In this document: positions 43,625 to 53,200 of the stretch, piece by piece
How the letters are laid out: every line of letters begins with the position of its first letter
Numbering within the stretch: the first letter of the stretch is position 1
Assembly: GCA_022785125.1 (NCBI GenBank)
Contig: JALFRA010000007.1
Coordinates: 248,001-312,000 of the forward strand
From: Clostridiales bacterium
GTDB taxonomy: Bacteria > Bacillota > Clostridia > Oscillospirales > Oscillospiraceae
DNA: 64,000 bases
Direction of reading: 5' to 3'
Made by a program: the position numbers and the translations under genes
Notes under the pieces: model-generated
Seen by the model: the letters and a program-made list of their open reading frames with translations, nothing else
Told to the model about the DNA's origin: nothing
Database searches by the model: none

Positions 43625-44368
43625 TTATGCAGCCCGCCGGAAGAGACTTTCCTGTGCGTCCTCCCGGCGGAACTTCTCGTCGATGTCGGAGAAACGCATG
43701 GTTCGATTAAACTTCTCAGACACCTTACCGGGGAGGGCCTGCAGTTCCAGCATTTTGGCCCACAGGTTCGGATGATGGTCATAGAGGTGGCGCAGTTCCT
43801 TCATTTTGGCGTTGGGACAGAACCAGCAGCCGCCCCGGTCGGTGAAGTCATAGACAGGCGAAAGCAGCCCTGCCTGTCGGCAGAGCTGCTTTGCATCAGA
43901 TTCCGTATAGTCGTACTTATCCAGGAGGGACACCTGGTTCCCTCCCAGTCTGGCCAGAAGCTCCGGCTCATCTTTTGCGATGCCGATGTACTGGACCGTA
44001 TCCGGCGGCAGGCTTTTCTGATACCGCAGGATGGGTTTCAGCTTGCAGTCCCGCTGGATAGCACACCGTCCGCAGATGGGAAAGGAACGGAGCAGGCCCT
44101 TCTTCGGCCCGCGGGTGATCTTTCCGGTAAACAGGTCCACATAGGTTTTCTCCGCGCGCAGCACTTTTGTTTTTACACCCAGCTTTTCAAAGGCCGGAAT
44201 CGCGGTTTCGTAGATAAAGTTCCGATGCTCCGGAACCTCGCCGGAGGTGTCCCGGTCAAACATGACTTCGCAGTACACCACTTCGTCCAGCGGTTCATTG
44301 AGGGTCAGAGCCAGCAGGACAGTGGCGATGCTGTCTTTTCCAAAGGAACAGGATGCTACATGCTTCAA
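43625..44368 (-). CDS. PAPS-reductase-like (ATP pyrophosphatase, PP-loop) protein
   Basis: About 247 residues. The PP-loop SFGKDSIATVLLA near the start binds ATP pyrophosphate. Two Cys groups (ICGRCAIQRDCK and GGCWFCPNAK) could hold an Fe-S cluster or zinc. The family includes PAPS reductases and DndC-like DNA-sulfur enzymes, but no dnd partners are visible. The TTG at 44368 is the likely start because TTGA overlaps the metK stop; the longer frame to 44440 lies inside metK. Confidence 0.78.
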   Translation of the reverse strand: MKHVASCSFGKDSIATVLLALTLNEPLDEVVYCEVMFDRDTSGEVPEHRNFIYETAIPAFEKLGVKTKVLRAEKTYVDLFTGKITRGPKKGLLRSFPICGRCAIQRDCKLKPILRYQKSLPPDTVQYIGIAKDEPELLARLGGNQVSLLDKYDYTESDAKQLCRQAGLLSPVYDFTDRGGCWFCPNAKMKELRHLYDHHPNLWAKMLELQALPGKVSEKFNRTMRFSDIDEKFRREDAQESLFRRAA

Positions 44369-45579
44369 CGCGCCGAGGCTCCCATGTCCAGCATGACGCA
44401 GATCTGAGCCAGCGCGTCCGTCTGGTTCGTCCGCTCCCAAGGCATACCGGATCTGGTGAAATGGCCGTAATTACATGCTTTTGCAAAAATGGGATGATCC
44501 AAACGCAGCGTGCGGATGATGCCACTGGGCGTCAGATCGAAGTGCCGGCGCACAGCCTGACTGATTACATCGTCCGGGTACTCGCCGGTGAGGTGAGTGT
44601 CCACATCCACGGCCACCGGCTCCGCTTTGCCAATGACGTAAGCAAGACTGACGGTGCATTTCTCCGCCAGCCCTGCGGCCACGATGTTCTTGGCGATGTA
44701 CCGTGCCATATATGCCCCGCTGCGATCCACCTTGGTTCCGTCCTTGCCGGACAGTGCGCCGCCGCCATGGGGCGCGAGACCGCCGTAGGTGTCCACCATC
44801 AGTTTTCGCCCTGTCAGGCCGGTGTCGGCTTCAAAGCCACCCAGCACAAAGCGGCCGGAGGGATTGATGAGGATCTCCGTATTCTCATCTGCCGGGAAAT
44901 CCCGCAGGGCGGGTGTGATCACATATTCCATGACTTCATCCCGCAGACGGGACAGATCCTTCTGCTCGTCATGCTGACAGGAGACAACCACCGCGGCTAC
45001 ACGGCACGGCAGGCCAAAGGCATATTCCACGGACACCTGCGCCTTTCCGTCCGGCTGCAGGCCGTCGATGAAGCCCATGACCCGCGCACAGGTCAGCATC
45101 GCTGTGATGCGGTGCGCCAGTACCAGAGGCATGGGCAGGAAGGAATCCGTTTCGCTGCAGGCATAGCCATACATGATACCCTGGTCCCCGGCAGCCAGTG
45201 AACTGTTCCCATTCGGGTGCGCGGAGACACCATTCGGTTGCAAAACCGGCCCCATATGGCCGTTTCCCAAACAGCCATCAACCGCTCCGGCGATATCCGC
45301 GCTCTGTTCGTGAACACGCACCTCCACATCAAAATCGCAGGTATAGCCGACCCGCTGCACCGTATCACGAACAATGCTCGGAATATCCGGCAGTTCCTTC
45401 GCCGTGATCTCGCCAGCAACGATGATCTTGCCAGCTGTCGCCATGACCTCACAGGCCACACGGGCGGACGAGTCATGTTCCAGACAGGCATCCAGAACGG
45501 CGTCCGCAATGGTATCGCAGAGTTTGTCCGGATGGCCCTCCGTGACAGACTCCGCGGTCAGAATGCATTTATCTTTCAT
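44365..45579 (-). CDS. metK: S-adenosylmethionine synthetase
   Basis: 404 residues with all family motifs: ESVTEGHPDKLCD (ATP, His), GNGHMGP region, GAADQG-like SLAAGDQGIMYGYA, GRFVLGGFEADTGLTGRK and GGGALSGKDGTKVDRSGAYMAR. It makes SAM from methionine and ATP. It is inside the element rather than in a core setting, beside two DNA methyltransferase genes and overlapping DUF3846 and PAPS-reductase-like genes, so it is a carried copy probably additional to a chromosomal one. Confidence 0.94.
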   Translation of the reverse strand: MKDKCILTAESVTEGHPDKLCDTIADAVLDACLEHDSSARVACEVMATAGKIIVAGEITAKELPDIPSIVRDTVQRVGYTCDFDVEVRVHEQSADIAGAVDGCLGNGHMGPVLQPNGVSAHPNGNSSLAAGDQGIMYGYACSETDSFLPMPLVLAHRITAMLTCARVMGFIDGLQPDGKAQVSVEYAFGLPCRVAAVVVSCQHDEQKDLSRLRDEVMEYVITPALRDFPADENTEILINPSGRFVLGGFEADTGLTGRKLMVDTYGGLAPHGGGALSGKDGTKVDRSGAYMARYIAKNIVAAGLAEKCTVSLAYVIGKAEPVAVDVDTHLTGEYPDDVISQAVRRHFDLTPSGIIRTLRLDHPIFAKACNYGHFTRSGMPWERTNQTDALAQICVMLDMGASAR

Positions 45580-45949
45580 GTTCCGTTTTTCCTTTCTCTT
45601 TTTGTGGAATTGCCAAGATCATCTCCCGGCTGTACATCTGCCGATAGTGGTCGATCTGTTCCGTGGTAAGAGATACAAAGTTTTCTTTGCCAAGACCGGC
45701 GAGGAAAAATGTGCCGCAGACAATATCGCAGGGTTTTCCGTCCTCCGTGCGCAGGAAACGGTTAGGCGGCAGGCCATTTAGTTTTCCCTCACCGTTAAAG
45801 ACAACAGCGACAGGGTCCAGAAATGGATATGTGGCGTCGATATCGCCGCCAACCAGCTTTTGCATGGCCTGCAGGTCATCCGGGATCTGCTTTACATAGG
45901 GCGGCTTCATTGGCTCCACCACGAGGATGGTGAGGGTGTTATCGCTCAT
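45569..45949 (-). CDS. DUF3846 protein
   Basis: 126 residues: LTILVVEPMKPPYVKQIPDD, then LVGGDIDATYPF and a C-terminal ICGTFFLAG-like segment, matching DUF3846, a small cargo protein of conjugative elements. The start at 45949 overlaps the previous gene by 11 nt; its end overlaps metK by 11 nt. Function unknown. Confidence 0.78.
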   Translation of the reverse strand: MSDNTLTILVVEPMKPPYVKQIPDDLQAMQKLVGGDIDATYPFLDPVAVVFNGEGKLNGLPPNRFLRTEDGKPCDIVCGTFFLAGLGKENFVSLTTEQIDHYRQMYSREMILAIPQKEKGKTEHER

Positions 45950-46490
45950 CCCGGCCCTTCTTTCTGACAGGCGGCTTTCTGCTGAACAGGTCCTGCTGCT
46001 GCATACGCTCAAACAGCCTGTCCTGCCGCACCTCGTCATGCGCATTTTTCAGTGCCGATTCCAGTTCCTTTACCGGCAGGCCGTTCTGACGATAGCCGTC
46101 CATGATGCCATCGTAGTAAATCTGCGACGGGATGGCCGGGTCCCTCCACATCTCGCCGGTCATAATGTAGGCCATGACAGACAGCTCCCGGCCATCGGCC
46201 GCCCGTACCGTGACATCTTCTTTTCCATACAACCGGGGATAGCCTTCATAAAAGTCCAGAGATCGTTCGCACTCCGGCGTCAGCTTCCACAGCAGGCCGT
46301 GGACCTGGCTGCCGGGCAGCGGCTCAATAGTAGCAACACCGCATTCTGCGCGGTTTCCGCGAAACAGCAGTTCATAATCTTCCAGCACCACCGGGCCTAC
46401 TACTTCGGCATCCGGGCAGCGCTGAGCCATTTGCTCCAGATTGATGTTGCTGCCGTAGGCAAAATACAGTCGTTCCTTTTTCTCAGCCAT
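45939..46490 (-). CDS. Gamma-glutamylcyclotransferase-like (AIG2) protein
   Basis: 183 residues. YFAYGSNINLEQMAQRCPDA is the substrate-binding loop of the GGCT/AIG2 fold; LDFYEGYPRLYGKEDVTV carries the probable catalytic Glu. Such enzymes cyclise gamma-glutamyl amines to 5-oxoproline. It is 250 nt downstream of an amidoligase gene on the same strand, an association known from comparative genomics (amidoligase forms the bond, GGCT cuts it). Confidence 0.88.
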   Translation of the reverse strand: MAEKKERLYFAYGSNINLEQMAQRCPDAEVVGPVVLEDYELLFRGNRAECGVATIEPLPGSQVHGLLWKLTPECERSLDFYEGYPRLYGKEDVTVRAADGRELSVMAYIMTGEMWRDPAIPSQIYYDGIMDGYRQNGLPVKELESALKNAHDEVRQDRLFERMQQQDLFSRKPPVRKKGRDER

Positions 46491-46743
46491 CTTCCAGAAC
46501 CTCCAGCGCGCCGATCTTTGCCAGTTCCGCGAACATGGCCCGTGCCTGCGCCTCCACGCCGTTATCCGGCAGAATACAGTCCCGGCCCGTCATGCGGATG
46601 AAGTTGGCTCTGAGCTGCCAGATGTAGCTTTCTGTGTCCGGAAACTCCGTGGGGTCAAAGGTACCCAGCCGAAGCCGGTCCATGATCTCCGCGGCGGTAC
46701 CCTCATAGGTGGTTTCTTCAATGCGTATCTTCAATGGCGTCAC
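46483..46743 (-). CDS. Small cargo protein of unknown function
   Basis: 86 residues, acidic, no membrane helix, with TYEGTAAEIMDRLRLGTFDP and a C-terminal helix. It overlaps the amidoligase gene (4 nt) and the cyclotransferase gene (8 nt), so it belongs to their transcription unit. No family recognised. Confidence 0.65.
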   Translation of the reverse strand: MTPLKIRIEETTYEGTAAEIMDRLRLGTFDPTEFPDTESYIWQLRANFIRMTGRDCILPDNGVEAQARAMFAELAKIGALEVLEDG

Positions 46744-47702
46744 CTCTCAGCTTCTCGATTTTTCTTCTTTTTTCTGCTGGACTCGTAGCAGTCCTTGTCA
46801 TAGCGCCATGCCCGGTCACCGTCCAGATTGGCCAGCAGGTGATCGCGGGTATTTTTGAACTCAGGGCCGTTCAGGCCCAGCCGCACCAGCCACACCCGGA
46901 AGGTGAACAGTTCGTTGTCGCTCTGGGTCTTACGCATAACAGTGCTGCGCTGGGCGATGGCCTGGGCGGACATAGCAAGACACAGATTGATGTATGCGGC
47001 GGCCCGTCCTGCATGGAGGGTGGAGTTGAAACAGCGCCACTCCACGGTGCCGCGGTAAAACACGGAGTGCAGATTCAGGGCATAGTATCGCGTCCAGTTA
47101 TAATGTTCTCTGCTGCTGACATTCCCCTCGTACCAGATGCTCTCCAGCTGCGTCAGGTCCTTGGTTTCATCGGAGGAGAGCTGCCGAGCCATACGCAGCA
47201 TGGGTTCCCGCACCTTTTGGCAGTATTGCGTCACCCGGTTCGGATTCACATTCAGCGCCTTGAACAGAATATCCTCCTTGGAATACATGATCCCAAGGAG
47301 GTTTTTCAGACTCTGGCGATTGTGGTTGGATGCATCCACATGAACATGAAGGCCGCAGGATGCGTTTACCTTTGCGCCCGCTTTTCTGACCCGGCGAACA
47401 CATTCCTGAAACTTGGGCAGCTCCGCATAGGTCAACTTGGGCGACACCATTTCCACGGAATAATCATTATTGGAGGTATGTTCATATCCGGTATCCGTTT
47501 TCTTTTCCAGTCTGAGACTGGAATCGCTCATGAAGCGCCATTCCTTGCCCTCTGTATCCGGCACATACCAGCTCCCATAGTAGTCGTAGCCCTGGCGCGG
47601 TTCCGTGCCAAAGTAATCAGCCAAAGCCTGCGCCGCCTGCTCACGGGTAATCCCCGTCATCTCCACTTCCACACCGAAACATTGATCTTTGATACCGATC
47701 AT
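46740..47702 (-). CDS. Amidoligase-family protein
   Basis: 320 residues. FGVEVEMTG at the start (acidic metal site), VEMVSPKL, the core SCGLHVHVDAS (His pair) and TVEWRCFNSTLHAGRAAAYI are the pattern of the amidoligase fold, related to glutamine synthetase and gamma-GCS. It probably joins an amine to a glutamyl or similar carboxylate. It overlaps the cytosine methyltransferase gene upstream and the small protein downstream by 4 nt each. Confidence 0.88.
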   Translation of the reverse strand: MIGIKDQCFGVEVEMTGITREQAAQALADYFGTEPRQGYDYYGSWYVPDTEGKEWRFMSDSSLRLEKKTDTGYEHTSNNDYSVEMVSPKLTYAELPKFQECVRRVRKAGAKVNASCGLHVHVDASNHNRQSLKNLLGIMYSKEDILFKALNVNPNRVTQYCQKVREPMLRMARQLSSDETKDLTQLESIWYEGNVSSREHYNWTRYYALNLHSVFYRGTVEWRCFNSTLHAGRAAAYINLCLAMSAQAIAQRSTVMRKTQSDNELFTFRVWLVRLGLNGPEFKNTRDHLLANLDGDRAWRYDKDCYESSRKKKKNREAER

Positions 47703-48865
47703 GCCGCAGCACCCGCTTTCAGTTCCTCATCCGCTGCCCTGATGCGGCGGCCAATGGCTTCGATCACATTGACGGTGACGCTGTTGCCCGCCTGCTTATA
47801 TACCTGAGCATCTGAATTGATGGCGAGGATCTTGTCGATCTGTGCATCTTCAAAGCCCTGCAGCCGCAGACATTCCCTGGGCATCAGGCGGCGGATGCGG
47901 CCACCGCGCTGTACAATACCCTGAATGCAGCTTGTCTCCAGCGTGTGGGCGATATCATGCCCTACGCGGCCGCGCCGGGTGTTGCTGCCTGCGTAGCCCA
48001 GATCCACTGTATCGCCGGGTAGCGCTTCCTTATAGCCTTTTTTCGTGGCTTCTTTGATGAGCAGCACACCGGAGCGCTCTGCTCTGTGGTTGGAAAGTGT
48101 GGTCTGTCCATAGCGCGCTGTGATGCAGCGGGCGTCTTTTGTCTGTCTCGGTTCACCAGCGCACAGATCCACAAAGGAAGCATGAGCCGGCTGAACCAGG
48201 TATAGTCCGGTTTTACCGCCCATGCCGCCTGCGCCTGCAGTCTGGGTGCAGGCTACTCCTTCTGTGTCGTAGACTCGGGAACCCTGCGGGCCGTTGAGGA
48301 TCTGTACAAGAGCTTTTCCGTTTGTTCCGAAGACAGGAAGTATTTTTCCGGCGCATCGGGGATCAAGATAGCAGATAATGAACACCCTTCGCCGTGATTG
48401 AGGGACTCCGAAATGTTTGCTGTTAAGCACTGTCCATTCGACGAAATACCCCAGGTCATTAAGCGCGGCGAGGATGGCAGAAAACGTCCTGCCGCCGTCA
48501 TGCGATAACAGTCCCGGAACGTTTTCAAGCAAAAGGTACGAAGGTCGTTTCGCTTGAGCCAGACGGGCAATCTCAAAGAAGAGAGTGCCTCGGGCATCTT
48601 CAAATCCTTTTCGCCTGCCAGCAAGAGAAAACGCCTGGCAGGGGAATCCCCCGCACAGCAGGTCGAAGTCGGGCAGGTCGCCGGGGTCGATTTCTCTGGC
48701 GTCTGGATAGTATCGTTCCTCCTTCCCAATGTCGTGGATCGCGCGGTAGCTGGCGTCGGCATACTTGTCGATCTCGCAGTGGCCGACACATTGAAAGCCG
48801 CCCGCACGGGTCAGGCCCGCGCGGAATCCGCCGATCCCGGCAAACATGTCAAAAAAGCGTATCAG
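47699..48865 (-). CDS. DNA (cytosine-5) methyltransferase (probable CTG start)
   Basis: 388 residues with the ordered m5C motifs: DMFAGIGGFRAGL (I), DLLCGGFPCQAFSLAG (IV, catalytic PCQ), LLLENVPGLL (VI, ENV), QSRRRVFIICY (VIII) and QAGNSVTVNVIEAIG (X). No restriction partner is next to it, so it probably protects the element from host restriction. The first ATG (48847) would lose the usual IRFFD lead; a CTG at 48865 whose CTGA overlaps the previous stop fits better. Confidence 0.92.
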   Translation of the reverse strand: MIRFFDMFAGIGGFRAGLTRAGGFQCVGHCEIDKYADASYRAIHDIGKEERYYPDAREIDPGDLPDFDLLCGGFPCQAFSLAGRRKGFEDARGTLFFEIARLAQAKRPSYLLLENVPGLLSHDGGRTFSAILAALNDLGYFVEWTVLNSKHFGVPQSRRRVFIICYLDPRCAGKILPVFGTNGKALVQILNGPQGSRVYDTEGVACTQTAGAGGMGGKTGLYLVQPAHASFVDLCAGEPRQTKDARCITARYGQTTLSNHRAERSGVLLIKEATKKGYKEALPGDTVDLGYAGSNTRRGRVGHDIAHTLETSCIQGIVQRGGRIRRLMPRECLRLQGFEDAQIDKILAINSDAQVYKQAGNSVTVNVIEAIGRRIRAADEELKAGAAA

Positions 48866-49158
48866 ATGGTTTCATCTCCCTCCTGCAACGCGCGGAGAAA
48901 GCCGAGGACGTCGGCGTCGACATCCCCGGCCTGCTCCGGCTGCGGTTTTTCTGTTACAAAGGAAACTCCATGAAGTTCTTCCCGGATGATCCCGCGGACA
49001 GCGTCCAGCAGCGCCTGCTGATCCATGTACCCGTTTACCATGCTACAGATGGCCTCCGTCCGCTGCCCGGCAGGGATGGCAGACAGGTGTTTCCATGCAG
49101 TCCTCTGGCTGCCCTGGGACATGGAAAACGACAGGTTGAGCCTCCTTTTATCTGCCAT
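48862..49158 (-). CDS. Small ParR/ribbon-helix-helix-like protein
   Basis: About 98 residues. An N-terminal MADKRRLNLSFSMSQGSQ strand-helix region and a helical middle (AWKHLSAIPAGQRTEAICSM) resemble ParR-type centromere-binding proteins; the C-terminus is acidic. The start at 49158 has CGGGAG upstream; a longer start at 49197 has a weaker site. It is next to the ParB-like gene, in line with a segregation role, but the assignment is tentative. Confidence 0.55.
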   Translation of the reverse strand: MADKRRLNLSFSMSQGSQRTAWKHLSAIPAGQRTEAICSMVNGYMDQQALLDAVRGIIREELHGVSFVTEKPQPEQAGDVDADVLGFLRALQEGDETI

Positions 49159-49220
49159 GGCCCACATCTCCCGACATTTGCCCCACAAGCCTTTCATAGC
49201 CTTTGGCGTTCAGGGATACG

Positions 49221-49820
49221 TCATCGAGGATAGCCCTGATTGATGGATAGCTCCTTCTTATCCAGAGCTTCCTTCACTGCATCCGGGGCATGTTCGTCAA
49301 TCTGCATGACCTTACCCATGGTGCGCTCGCGCAAGCCAACGGCATCCGCCAGTTCTTTGCGGGTATTCACTGCAGAAATCGGGTTCGGCAATATTGCCGA
49401 ACCCGATTTTGCGTCCTCACTTTTCTGATCTCCGCCGCCAGCGGACATATTTGCCCGTGCTCTGGCTTCGATCTCCGGCTTCAGTTTCAGGGCGATCTTG
49501 CCCAGTTCCCATTTCTCCAGATTGCGGCGGCCTTTCTGGGTATCCAGCGCCCATTGCTTGGCTTCCAACAGGTCCTCAAACGCAAACACCGCCATCATAT
49601 ACGGGATCTGGTGCTTCTCACACAGGCGCTGACGGTTGTGGCCGTCGATGATGACGAGGTCCTCATTGACAATGACCGGGGAATAGCAGCCGTTTCGCAG
49701 GATATCCTGTTCCAGCGCCGAAAGCTGCTCCTCGCTCAAAGGCGGGAGCAGCTCGGCCATCTCAGGCAGCACGGTGGGAGTCCGCTCTGTGCTGCTGTAG
49801 GTGACGCCGGTGTTTTTCAT
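49221..49820 (-). CDS. ParB-like nuclease-domain protein
   Basis: 199 residues. The ParB N-terminal domain is visible: LSEEQLSALEQDILRNGCYSPVIVNEDLVIIDGHNRQRLCE, with DGHNRQR the CTP/nuclease motif (GHRR-like), then helical DNA-binding part (KELADAVGLRERTMGKV). No ParA gene is adjacent. The coding sequence holds a perfect 34-bp palindrome (49376-49409). It overlaps the SSB gene by one base. Confidence 0.82.
   Translation of the reverse strand: MKNTGVTYSSTERTPTVLPEMAELLPPLSEEQLSALEQDILRNGCYSPVIVNEDLVIIDGHNRQRLCEKHQIPYMMAVFAFEDLLEAKQWALDTQKGRRNLEKWELGKIALKLKPEIEARARANMSAGGGDQKSEDAKSGSAILPNPISAVNTRKELADAVGLRERTMGKVMQIDEHAPDAVKEALDKKELSINQGYPR
49377..49408. promoter_or_regulatory. 32-bp palindromic site inside the parB-like gene
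   Basis: AATCGGGTTCGGCAAT followed by its exact reverse complement. A site matching 28 of 32 positions lies at 61223-61254 in front of tnpW. Likely protein-binding site (parS-like or operator). Confidence 0.6.
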
Positions 49821-50194
49821 CAGGCAGCCTTTGCCTCATCTGCGGGTAGAGCCTCTGCCTGGGCGGGGTCCTCAGCTTTGCGGGGAGAGAGGAACTCCAC
49901 CTCCGTAGCCTTGATCAGGAAGCCGGGCTGGCGCTCCGGCTCATCCTCGAAGGTGATGGTCTCGAAGTCACCGGAGGCGGACAGCTTGCAGCCCTTCCAG
50001 GCAAATTCCGCACAGCGCTCAGCCAGAGGGCCGCGCACCTTGATGGAGATGAAGTCGGTGAGCTTATTGCCGTCCTTATCCTTGTAGCGGCGGTCAGAGG
50101 CGATCCGCAGGATGGCGTAGGGCTTGCCGGTGGACTCGTTCATCTTCAGTTCCACATCGTTGGTCAGATTTCCGATTGCTACGATTTTCAGCAT
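49820..50194 (-). CDS. ssb: Single-stranded-DNA-binding protein
   Basis: 124 residues, OB fold: VAIGNLTNDVELKMNESTGK, then ILRIASDRRYKDKDGNKLTDFI. Shorter than chromosomal SSB and without the typical acidic DDDIPF-type tip. It would protect the transferred strand on entry. It precedes the parB-like gene with a one-base overlap. Confidence 0.88.
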   Translation of the reverse strand: MLKIVAIGNLTNDVELKMNESTGKPYAILRIASDRRYKDKDGNKLTDFISIKVRGPLAERCAEFAWKGCKLSASGDFETITFEDEPERQPGFLIKATEVEFLSPRKAEDPAQAEALPADEAKAA

Positions 50195-50236
50195 AGGTCA
50201 GTTCTCCTTATTTTTATGATTATTGTTTGGTGGAAA

Positions 50237-50268
50237 CAGCGGGCGGCCCGGTGATGGGCCGCCCGCTG
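50237..50268 (-). terminator. Strong hairpin between the SLH surface gene and ssb
   Basis: 13-bp perfect GC-rich stem CAGCGGGCGGCCC / GGGCCGCCCGCTG with a 6-nt loop, 10 nt past the surface gene stop. A short TTT follows on the minus strand. Confidence 0.75.
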
Positions 50269-50278
50269 CAAACTGGGG

Positions 50279-53200
50279 TTACTTGCTCCAGATCTCGCTT
50301 TCGCCCAGAGTGGCGGTATGGGCGTTAGCGGCCTCCATGACCGCGTAATAGGCCCAGTGTCGCTTGCTCATATCGGAGAAAGTGTTCAGCTTGCGGAGGT
50401 TGTCCGCAATATAGTCCGCATCAGCCTCGCGGCCCAGCAGGCGGTTGACGATGGTGACGACCTCGGCGCGGTTGATGGTATCGTCGCCCTTGAAGGTGCC
50501 GTCGCCATAGCCCACGATCCAGCCGTGGATGGCTGCATCCTTGATATACTGAGCAGCCCAGTATCCGTCGGAGACATCCTCAAAGTCCTGGTACTGCTCC
50601 ATGATCTCAGTGTTGCCGTCGCCGTAGGCGTCAAAGAAACGGACAGCCATGGCGGTGAACTCTGCGCGGGTAATGGGATCATTGGGGCGGTAGGTCTTGT
50701 CGGAATAGCCCACAGCGATGCCGTAGCCGGTCAGGTACTTCACATACCCGGAGTACCAGGCGTTGGCGGGAATATCCTTGAAGTTGGTCTTTGCCGCCGT
50801 GGTAATGGCGTCGCCGTTCTTTTCCGCCAGCAGGCGGGCAAAGATAGCGGAAGCCTCGGCGCGGCTCATGTCACGGGCGGGACCGAAGGTCCCATCCGTG
50901 TAGCCATAGATATACACGCCATGGCGCTCAGTCTCGGCAACTTCGGGAACCGTCAGCTTGCCGTCCTCATCCGTCTTGCCCTGGGCGGTCTGATTCAGGT
51001 CGCCCTTGACGATCACCGTCACATCCTCCTGGGGCTTTTTCCTGTTGTCCGTGACGGTCACGGTGATGCGGTTGTTCTCATCCATGTCGGTGCCGTCAGG
51101 CAGCTTGACCGTGATATTCCCGGTCTTGCCGATGGTAATGTCGGCATCCTTGATGGGACGCCCGGTCTCGTAGTCCTCCACCTTGACGGTCAGAGTCCAG
51201 CGGTCGCCGTCGGCATCCTCCCAGCCGACAGTGGCGCTGCCGTCGCTGTTGGTTTTGCCGGTAGTGCCGGGGATGGTGATCTGCCCGGCCTTATCGGTGG
51301 TGTCCGCACAGTAGTTGGCGTTTTTGTCGGTGACGGCGATGAACATGCCGGGAACAGCGGATTTATCCTTTGTCAGCAGGACGGTCACGGTAGTCTGATC
51401 GGCGTAATCCAGCAGGCGGCTGTTGGGGAGACGGATGGACAGGGTCTTATCCTTGTTCAGCGTCACAGTCGCGCCCGCCACAGGATTCGTAGTATCGGTA
51501 TCGGTGACGATGACCAGGTAGCCGCCCACGACGGCCTCACCCTTGGAATCCGTGGTGGCCTGGTCGTAGAGCTTTTCAATGGACTCGGTTTCCAGTTTCT
51601 CGCCGCAGGTCTCGCATTCCTTATGCTTACTGCCCTCGGAGCTGGTGGTGGGTTCCTTGTCGATGATCCAGTCGCCGGGCTTATGACCGGCGGCATCGGT
51701 GTAGTCGCCCTTGTAGGTGTCGCCGCAGCGGGAACAGGTATAGGTGGTATAGCCCATTTCGGTGCAGGTGGACGCAGTCACTTCGCCCTTATAGTCGTGG
51801 CCCAGCGCGTTTTCAATGACGGCACCGCACTTGGTGCAGAGCTGGGGCTGGGTGCAGGTGGCAGGGTCGCCGGGAACGTGGCCGTTGGCGGCGTCACCTT
51901 CCAGACGGTGATGGCCGCAGCGGACACAGCGGTATTCCATCACGCCCTCGCCGGTGCAGGTGGCGTTGGTAATAAGTGTCCCCTCATCCCAGCTATGGCC
52001 CAGAGGCTCGGTGTAGTCGGTAACGAAGGAGCTGCCGCAGCCCTCGCACAGATGGATGGTGCGCCCGCCGGTCTCACAGGCGGCGGGGATGGTATGCGCT
52101 TCGTAATTATGAGGCGGAGCGGGGGTAATGTCCTCAATGTGGCGCTCACCGCAGTTTTTGCACTCCCGGACGGTGTAGCCGGGGCTGGTGCATGTGGCGG
52201 CTACGGTGTAGGTCGCAAAGTCATGCTCGCTCTTGGGGGTGGCCGTCACCTTGACTTGGCCGCAGCGGGAACAGATCTCCAGCAGCTTGCCGTCGGTCTC
52301 GCAGGTGGCGTTCCGAACAACAACGCCCTGCCATGTATGGCCCAGGGAGTCCACATAGTCCCGCTTCTCGATCTTGCCGCACTCGGTGCAGAGGTAGCGG
52401 TCATAGCCGAGGGACAGGCAGGTGGCAGGGGTTCTGTCCAGCAAAATGAAGTGGTGATTCTCGCCGCAGCCCTTGTCAGAGCAGCAGTTTCCGTCGCAGT
52501 CCTTATCCTGACAGCCGCAGTCAGGGTCGCCGCAGCCACAGCCGCAGGAGCCATCCTCACTGGGCTGGGTGTCACGGAGCCAGACATAGGCCACGCCGTT
52601 TTCAGTCATATCCACACCGTCATAGGTGTAGGTGATCTCATAGTAGACGGTGTACTGGCCTTCCTCCGTATAGTTGGGAGCGGAGGTCAGGGTACAGGCG
52701 TCGGCGCTGCTGCCATAGCGGATCTGCGTCCGCACACCTGCCTCGGACAGATCGGTGACGGTGAGGGTATGGGGCTGGCCGTCTACCACGCCGTAATAGT
52801 CGGCCACAACGCTCTTGGCGGTGATGTACTCATACTTCTGGTAGTCACAGAGGGTGCAGTGGTCCACCACGGCAAAGCGGCCGTTGGCAGGCTGGGGCAG
52901 AATATCCGTTTCCAGATCGTGCCGCTCCAGGCGGGAGGAGGTCTCATGGTTGGTGCCGTAGCAGAAACAGCAGTATTCGCCGCCCTTGGTAATGACAGTG
53001 TGGTACTTGCTGTCGGCGTACTCGTAGGTCACAGTCTCCGGCAGGTCCTCCATGAACTCGGCGGCACAGTCGTACAGCCAGTAGACATTTTTCAGATAGC
53101 CGTAGTCGCTCTTGCCCATATTGGTATTCAGAGAACCGCAGTTTTCACAGACTGCTTTCGTCCAATGATAGCCGGTATAATAGGCATCCACACCAGGAGT

